DNA of 64,000 nucleotides from Stromatinia cepivora. Lineage: Eukaryota; Ascomycota; Leotiomycetes; Helotiales; Sclerotiniaceae. The notes beneath the pieces were generated by a model. That model saw only the letters and a program-made list of their open reading frames with translations, made no database searches and had not been told where the DNA came from. Positions 57,129-64,000 of the stretch are shown here, one piece after another. Numbering within the stretch: position 1 is the first letter of the stretch; every line of letters starts with the position of its first letter. A program made the translations under genes and the position numbers. The stretch lies in the NCBI GenBank assembly GCA_014898415.1, contig RCTD01000010.1:682001-746000 (forward strand), in the 5' to 3' direction.

Positions 57129-57345
57129 CCATCTCCTCAGATTCAAAAGCACCCTTCCTACCCTTACTACCCACCACCATCCACCAAAAAAACCCCTCTA
57201 TAAAATCCCAAACAGTAAACAATAAGTAGCCAGCCAGCTTGCATCATCTTTCCTCGCGCCATGCTTTCCAAGCATCACAAGCACCCCTCACCACCTTCTC
57301 TCTCTACTTCTCCCATAAAGTGATTTATGTTACTAGGGAGGTATG

Positions 57346-57376
57346 GAGGTAGGTAGGTAGGTAGGTAGGTAGGTAG
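57346..57376. repeat. AGGT tetranucleotide microsatellite
   Basis: About seven AGGT units with one interruption near the start. Confidence 0.85.
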
Positions 57377-58184
57377 TTCGTTACAGGATATTAATGAAAG
57401 ACGTGGAAAATGGAGGAAATAAATGGGAATTATATATCTATAAAAATGTAAACATAAATAACCATAAATATACCAACCTACCAACCTACAAATTACCCAG
57501 ATACCCAGATACCCAGGTGCCAGCATACCACAATCCAACCAGGAAGAATGCTGCAGGAACCAAGAACCAAGACCTTTCCAACACAGGTCAACCAACTATT
57601 CGAGTAACCACATGGTATGTTATGTTTTCTTGCATCGTGTGTGTTCTCTGTTCCCAGCATCACCATCACCATCACTAAACTCACACGTACGTACACAAAT
57701 AAATGGTTCATGAAATTTTCGTCTGTCTATTGTGCTATCATTCACTTCATTTTCCCCAATTACCACATCGAACCGCACGCCAATGTTTTATTGACAACCA
57801 ACGACCAATTGCCCTACAACACACAAGAAATGAAATTAAAAGGGAGTATTATGTCTTTTAAAAAAAGGTTGTTGAAATCTGAATTGCTCTTTTTCTAAGT
57901 CCACCCAACCACCCATGCTGTCATGTTCTCGGCCATGGCATTCATTACGTGTTTTCTTTCTTTCTATAACATAAGTGAAAAGTTGTAGCGGCGACACCAC
58001 GTCTGAAACTGTGTCATGCCGCCAAAACAACCATTATACAAGGAGAAACTCTCAATTCTCAGAGAAGTTTGTGCACTCGCTTCGGAAGAGGCTGCGAGTT
58101 TACTATCCATTATCATTTATCGCATAATCGGGTCGACTACCGCCGTCGTGCCGATTGTGTAGGGTCGTATCCCGGAGTGCATAT

Positions 58185-59399
58185 TTATGCCTTGCGGGAG
58201 CGGGTAGCTGGACGAGCTGGGCTTACGCCTGTTGCGCGACCATTTGCGGGGCCTGCATTGATCTTCCCGTGTGTAAGTGTGGCGACATCCGGAACTTTGG
58301 CATCAACCAAGGATCGTGCAGCTTTGCGACCCGTGGGGCGCTTTCCATCCTTCTTGTAGGTTGCGAAGTAGAAGGAGATGAAGAGCAAAAGGTAAGAGCT
58401 GAGAATACCCATACCCGAAAAAGCTGCAAATTCTTCTCCGGCACAGTTACCTGCACTTGGCAAGTTGGGGAAGTAGGTCGAGGCAAAGTAGGTGTAAGAT
58501 GCAAAGTAGACGAAGCCTGTATAGTAAGAGTATGTTAGCAAGCTGAAAAATAGGATTTGTGGCTGATTGCGCATTTGTGCAGCCTTACCAAGATCAATGA
58601 CAAACTGGATAATCTGGAGTCTGGTGATCCATTCCTTCCACCAAATACGGATTCCACGCGCGCTTTGGAAGTAGTACCAGTACATAACGACGTGGACCAT
58701 GAGATTGAGAGTAATTGGAACCCATGATACGGAGGTCAACCCAATGAGTTGTGTGTAACACAAGAGGGCAGTGGCGCCGTGGTGATAGCAGTGAAGGAAA
58801 GCTTCGCAAAAAATATTAGCATTTATGCATGGCATGAATCGCCAGGGCGTGACTACGTACTCAATGGCTTCTTCTTCAACACGAGGAAAACAGTATCAAT
58901 CAATTCGAGGTATTTTGTGAGGTAATTGAGCTGTTCAATGTTAGCCGTAAAATTGTGTAGCCACATCTCCAGTAAGACCTACGTAGTAGAGAATAACCAA
59001 GTGAGAAGTCCAACCACCCTTGACATCGCAAATTGCATAGAAAAGACCATGATTGTAAACTGTCGGCACCAATTGCTCAACGAAGAGTGCTAGAAGAATG
59101 GCACTGATGGCAGTCAGGTAGAAGTTGTGGATCATAAAGGGACCATTCAGTTTGAAGGCTGGCCGATCTCGCATTAACTCTCTTCCACCAAAAATTATTA
59201 TGTAGTATGCCAAAATAGTCAAGCCGCTCTCCTTTAAGGTTGACATAGGTGTGACCAATGGTTGAAAATCGAAGTCTTGCGGATGGTAACCTTTGACCGC
59301 GGTGAAGGCCTTGTCGAAGATTGGCCATAATTCCACTCCAAATGGCTTCTCAATTGTTGGCAGAGGGAATGCCTTCATATCTAATCCATTTGACGACAT
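58185..59399 (-). CDS. ELO-family fatty-acid elongase (very-long-chain 3-ketoacyl-CoA synthase)
   Basis: Four exons on the minus strand: 58983-59399, 58861-58930, 58589-58801 and 58185-58516; introns 52, 59 and 72 nt; 343 aa. The third intron (58517-58588) is a multiple of three and free of stops, so a naive ORF reads through it; GTAAGG donor, GCTAAC branch and TACAG acceptor plus the restored [15 protein letters not shown] show it is an intron. Key motif: [17 protein letters not shown] near residue 164, the HxxHH box of ELO enzymes. [20 protein letters not shown] precedes it and [19 protein letters not shown] follows. Several hydrophobic helices and a basic C-terminal tail indicate an ER membrane protein. 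ELO enzymes condense malonyl-CoA with acyl-CoA for sphingolipid-type very long chains; this resembles the yeast Elo2/Elo3 group. Start at ATG 59399. Confidence 0.92.
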
Positions 59400-61481
59400 A
59401 ACGACAAAACTGCGGTTGAGATTTGATGTGTTGTTGACCTTAATTGAATCTGCGACAAAACCCTTCTTAGATGTCGCGTTGTTCTTTTAAAAAAGTGGAA
59501 TTCGCTAGGGCGAGACGAGAAGTTATCTACAGCGCGAAAAAGCAACCTATAAACAACGGTTTTCTTCGAATAAGATGGGAATAACGAAGGATTGGTTCTT
59601 TCCTTTTGAATTCAAAACATAAAAGTAATAAGGAACCCAATGAAGGAGTGACGAAAGAAGGGAACGGGAGAGAGGTGAATAAATTAATATTCTTTAGGAA
59701 AACTAAGATTGGAGAAGGATAACGATGCACAAGGATTTGGGTACAGGTCCTTGAAACCTCGAAATCAGACCTAAAAGAAGTTCGTAATGAAAAGGGTTTG
59801 AAAGTGCCTTGAGGAAAGAAGAAAAAGTTTCCTTTTTGACGTGTTCCTGCCAAATAGCTGCAGAATGGCCAGCTAGTTTACTTTTTCCTCAAAGGGTCCC
59901 GAACGGGAGATGGTTACCGAAATTGGATTTTTGGGAATTTCACATGCTACCTACATGCTACATGCTACATGCTAATATTAAACTATTAATGTTATCACCG
60001 ACTTTTTCAAGCATTTGTGTGACCAATGATCCTTCATGAAGTGTCAAAAGTTACACTGGCTAATTGGTTCAATTTCGATGCATATCATGTGAACGACACC
60101 ATGTTGATAATTTAATATATGGATTTCCTCAGCGTATAACAATTTAACAGTGTTGAAGGTTGAGCTCAGAATACAAGGAATAAGGGGGGAGAATTGGATT
60201 AGAAGCTGCCATCTGTCAAGTGGCATTGGCTGCTTGGGTAGAGGGTAGATGGCTAGCAGCTAGAACAACAGTACACCATAATTTGTTCAAAATAGTATCA
60301 TGACATGAAATCAATTGGATTGTGCCGAGGTTAGAGACACTTGAAGGAAAGATAGGAGATTTACGATTTACGATGTCTACTTGCTTATGCTCTCATGATC
60401 ATGGCAAGGTTATGGCATTTAATGCGGCTCAAGTAGAGCTCGATCTTCCCCCCTTCTTCGTCTAGCGAAAGTAAATAACCCCTCAATGGAAAGGTTTACT
60501 AAAAAGAACTGGTTGGCGGTATAGCCTTAGAACTAGCAAATCAGAATCTATCACCAGTACCTTAGTCCAATCCCTTGGTCTTATTAACCTAAGAAAGACA
60601 TAGGTTGAGAATATTTCATGGGAGGATGCTTTTTGGAATGGTTCAAGAGCTCGAGTACCGCTGATTGAGAGCTGCTACCTACCAAATACTTCAACCGTGG
60701 AATGTCGTATGAATACTGGTATAATGCTTTCCGATCAAGCTTTAAGTTTCCATCGTGTGGGAGTGCTTGGAGTGCTACGGAGCTCGTAAACGATATTCAC
60801 CTGCTGTCGCCATAAGTTGATAACCCCGGCTCATTATGGTACATCCACTGTTGATCAAAATGGCCAGTTGGATGTGTCAAAGTTTTGTCCATATAGAAGG
60901 CAAAGCAGTTTGAATTGAGAGATCACGTATTTATAGTATCAAAGAAGGGAGAGATGTCCCGTTATCTCCTGTAAATACTCTTGATACTTGGCGTGCTCCG
61001 AAAATGCCTTTCATGTCCAGATGCTATGGATATACCTAGATAGGAGCCAACGCTGACAATAAGGTGGAGGAAAGAAAAGAGTCGTATGGTATCGTGTCGA
61101 GAATGGAAAGGATAACTGGTAGGTGGGTGATCAAGCCATTAACTCCTAAAAAGTGATACCTAGCCTGATAGTAGCCACCTGGGCATGATGAAGTCGAATT
61201 CATCACCTTCAAGGTAGACCTCGGACACATTATGTGAGGCGGATTGACAAGGGGGGAAAAATATACCATTGACAAAAAGTGGAGATGAGATAACTCGAGA
61301 TATGAAATGACCAGACATCAACATCATTATATGGCCGGTGGGTGACTAAGCAAGAAGCAGAACCAATCACAACGCATGGTTATGACTTGGTCTGGAAATT
61401 GTCGAAACTGTGCAATTTTGACTTCAAACCCGTTGAAAGTCTACGCAATACTGAAAAACCTCACCACAACAACTTTTCCTA
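59400..61481. other. Intergenic region between the ELO gene and COX6
   Basis: About 2.1 kb between two start codons facing apart. It contains both promoters at its ends but no recognisable gene in the middle. A short CTACATG tandem (CTACCTACATGCTACATGCTACATGC) lies near 59948-59973. No further structure was found. Confidence 0.55.
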
Positions 61482-62281
61482 ATGTCGTCAACTAGAATTC
61501 TGCGTATTGCTACGCGCGCGCAGCCATCGGCCATTTTCCGATCCAATGGACTCCGAAGCTTCACTCCCCGCGTTGCCCCAACAATGAGCGCAACTTCTGC
61601 CAGCTGTTTCAGCACCACAAGCCGCAGTCTGGCTGAGCCTGATAAGGACGGCCAAGAAGCTGCCCATCACGAGGAGAGTTTCGAGGAATTCACAGCTAGG
61701 TATGTCGGTCTTCAATTGGGGGGGCATTCTGCTCGCATTTGAGCAAGTTCCCGCACAACCGAAGGGAGCCGAATGAAGATCAACACGAAAGTTCTAAGGT
61801 TGGCTAATGGCCGGATAGATATGAGAAGGAATTCGATCAAGTTCAAGATGTTTTTGAGCTTCAGGTATGTGCTCTTCTCATTTGTCTTTTATTGTCCCCC
61901 ACATCTTCTACGAGCATACCTACAGATTGCTGATCATCGTATGATCTTTTTTTATACAGCGAAACCTCAACAATGCCTTTGCCTATGATCTCGTGCCTTC
62001 TCCATCTGTCGTCATTGCCGCATTGAAAGCCGCAAGAAGGGTTAACGATTTCCCCACAGCCGTACGGATCTTCGAGGGTATGTACTATTGCCTTATATCT
62101 CGCAAGTGGGGTGGATACTAGGCATAGTCAAAGAGTCCAGAGCTGATATCACCACACAATAGGTATCAAGGCAAAGGTCGAAAACCGTGGCCAATATGAC
62201 CAATATTTGGAGGAACTTAAGCCTCTCCGTGAGGAATTAGGCGTGAGCTTGAAGGAGGACCTCTACCCAGAGGCTAAATAG
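61482..62281 (+). CDS. COX6: Cytochrome c oxidase subunit 6 (mammalian COX5A homologue)
   Basis: Four exons: 61482-61699, 61819-61864, 61960-62077 and 62163-62281; introns 119, 95 and 85 nt; 166 aa. The first exon starts MSSTRILRIATRAQPSAIFR, a basic mitochondrial presequence, and ends in HEESFEEFTAR. The mature protein then reads RYEKEFDQVQDVFELQRNLN, NAFAYDLVPSPSVVIAALKA, ARRVNDFPTAVRIFEGIKAK, then LREELGVSLKEDLYPEAK to the stop. These are the standard helices of the COX5A fold, a nuclear-encoded matrix-side subunit of complex IV. The second exon has only 46 nt. Length matches fungal Cox6. Confidence 0.95.
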
Positions 62282-63791
62282 ATGATGATAATGGTGATGA
62301 CAGGAAGGCATATTGTAGATGGAGGGACAATGATACTGGGGATAGATGGACGGAGTGCTTTAAGGCTCTGAACTGTGACTTTTCTTATCTGTACAGCTGT
62401 ATCAAGAATCACAATCCACAATCCACCACCCACCAGTTCGTGGACCTGTCAATTACTTTCATATTCAGTGATAAAAGGGGGATCTTGATGTTTGTTCCTG
62501 CTATCAACATACCAACCTGTGGGGATGCAACTGGATGACACAGGGGGAGAGCCAGAGCAAGAAGCAAGAATGGGTTTTGAGGTGAGGGCAGTGGAATGTC
62601 AGTCATGTCATATTGATGTCTGCTGCCAGCCCTTGTCATTCCATTCACATCTTGAGGTTTGAATGTATGTATGTATCAATTGATGTTTCTCGCCCGAAGC
62701 AACTTTCCCCCCAAGAATATATGCTCAAGGAAAACTCAACTTGGATTTGACAAAGTATAATGTTACCCAGGTCAAATCAAATGATGTCAGGCTTAAAGCA
62801 TTTACACAATTCCATTTTATGTGGTTCCGAGTTCACAATCCTATTTCAAGTTATAAAACTCACTCTATATCCAATATGTTTGAGTAGCGGTTAGGTTGAC
62901 GCCCCAATTCATTGATAAGACTGTTAAATCAGATGCTTTCACCATAATCTTTCATCAAGTCCTTTTGGTCTGTGGTGTGTTGATTCTGCAGTTCTCCTCT
63001 CATGTTTTATGTGCATAGGAAGCAAGCCATACGATCAATCTATTTCAAACCTAGTACGTACTTTGAGGCTCTTTCACAATATGTGCAATTTGTGAGATTC
63101 CTACTATGTATACTCCCAGAAGTTGTATTAAATTGGCTCCCGGTTGGCACCCGGTAGGCTCCGGCTAAATAGATTGAGCGTGGTTTCGAATAGATGGGAT
63201 GATTAGTCTGGGAACTGGTGGTAGGTAGGTGGTTGGTGTAGAGATGGTAGGTATTCACTTTATATATTAGGCACTCTATTATTGGAAAGTTTTGCTACCA
63301 TTCTTAATTGTATCATCTTCCCGATCCGATCAATACAACTTCTTAATGTGCAGACAAGACATGTTTTTCCGTTGGTTTCCCCTCTCAATTACTTTTTGCT
63401 AGTTCAGTAGCAATGTATCTTTGCAAGTTACTTGACTTCTAATACAAGAAAGCTTTTCAAAGAGCAAGCTGTAAGTCTCCATTTTAACTTTCTATCTATC
63501 ACGTCTATCACGGGAGATCGGTCTTTGGGACAATGTGTGTTGCTCTCACCTTCCGCTGCTTGTAGTCTTTCACTTCAATATTTGCAAGAACAAAATGGGA
63601 CCTTTCTACTTATGATCACCAAAAAAGAGGATAAACTACCAGAAAGCACATTATTGTTAAGTCAATACCTTGTATGGCACCAGGGGTTTTGTTTCTACAA
63701 TTCAATTCATGCAAAGAGAAAAGACTGCAGCATTTTTCTCACAGAACATGAGTTCACAGCTAACCAGTTTAATAAAGTGAGAACGACTTGA
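62282..63791. other. Region right of COX6
   Basis: No recognised gene. A 119-codon frame at 63432-63791 starts at TTG, not ATG, and its text is not family-like. A possible coding exon begins after 63792 (listed separately). Confidence 0.45.
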
Positions 63792-64000
63792 CGAAGGCAT
63801 TTGAGAGAAGTTCAAGAACCAGAAAGCAGTCCAACAAGTAGGAATCTATTATCGTTGGCCAGCATGGGTCCCATTATCAAGTCACCAGCATGGACAAAAT
63901 CCAAGGATGAAAACAGATCAAGGAACTTTGAAGAAGAGTCAAAAAGCGGGATCCTTTCAAATTCAGAAGAAATAGATAATATTCTTGAGAAGTATGAAAC
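63792..64000 (+). CDS. Possible 5' exon or first codons of a gene cut by the window edge
   Basis: A frame is open from 63792 to the right edge without a stop. It has an ATG at 63864 (MGPIIKSPAWTKSKDENRSR) and upstream text EVQEPESSPTSRNLLSLAS in the same frame. The product is hydrophilic and Glu/Ser/Lys-rich, typical of a disordered N-terminus (SNSEEIDNILEKYET at the edge). The gene, if real, continues beyond the window. No family can be named. Confidence 0.35.

Larger units (their letters stand above)
52123..58184. other. 6-kb gene-free region rich in simple repeats
   Basis: No recognised gene. It contains a TA run, TTTC/TTCC, GTAG and a 9-bp minisatellite (each listed), and long AT-rich stretches. 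ORFs in the repeats (for example one of 102 codons reading FWMFWM) are artefacts. The part next to the elongase gene holds its 3' end. Confidence 0.6.

Noticed and set aside
58185..58835. Single uninterrupted 216-codon elongase exon
   Set aside because: A 72-nt stretch inside it has full splice signals and interrupts a conserved motif, so it was modelled as an intron.

Overview
The window is nuclear DNA of a filamentous ascomycete. The evidence is: genes split by short GT-AG introns with CTAAC/CTGAC-type branch sites, ATP4/COX6/NSA2/NOC4/RPL4 orthologues with fungal features, dispersed microsatellites, and one very AT-rich transposon copy that looks mutated by repeat-induced point mutation (RIP). 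A leotiomycete such as a Sclerotiniaceae species (Botrytis/Sclerotinia type) fits the overall look. That placement is an inference from memory, not a search result.

Layout. 1-4.3 kb: no secure gene, with an AT-rich patch and a possible decayed coding relic. 4.3-11 kb: a GT17 glycosyltransferase (+), a Ptc7-type PP2C phosphatase (-), TFIIF beta (-) and a five-finger CCCH protein (+) divergent from it. 11-20.2 kb: a 9 kb stretch with no recognisable gene. 20.2-22.1 kb: a MeaB-like bZIP regulator (+) with a hydrophobic segment, followed by another 4 kb without a gene. 26.4-37.3 kb: a dense block with a twelve-exon SEL1-repeat protein (-), NOC4 (-) divergent from ATP4 (+), an alpha/beta hydrolase (-), NSA2 (-) divergent from mitochondrial bL21m (+), and a small Cys/His-rich protein (-). 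39.2-44.3 kb: an amino-acid permease pseudogene broken by several frameshifts and by a 3.2 kb hAT-type transposon (40711-43917) with 8-bp target duplications. 44.6-46 kb: RPL4 (-). 47.1 kb: an intron-containing tRNA-Asp. 50.7-52.1 kb: a disordered conserved-type protein (-). 52-58 kb: gene-free and rich in simple repeats. 58.2-59.4 kb: an ELO fatty-acid elongase (-). 61.5-62.3 kb: COX6 (+). The right edge may hold the start of another gene.

Functionally the dense block is housekeeping: cytosolic ribosome assembly (NOC4, NSA2, RPL4), mitochondrial translation and respiration (bL21m, ATP4, COX6) and transcription (TFIIF beta). Two head-to-head promoters of about 210 bp each join a nucleolar ribosome-assembly gene to a mitochondrial gene.

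Most exon models were built by hand from splice signals and reading-frame continuity and sum to whole codons. The exception is RPL4, where one extra G at an exon end breaks the frame. The most unusual structure is the SEL1-repeat gene at 26371-29056, whose repeat domain is cut into exons as small as 14 nt and is invisible to simple ORF scanning.
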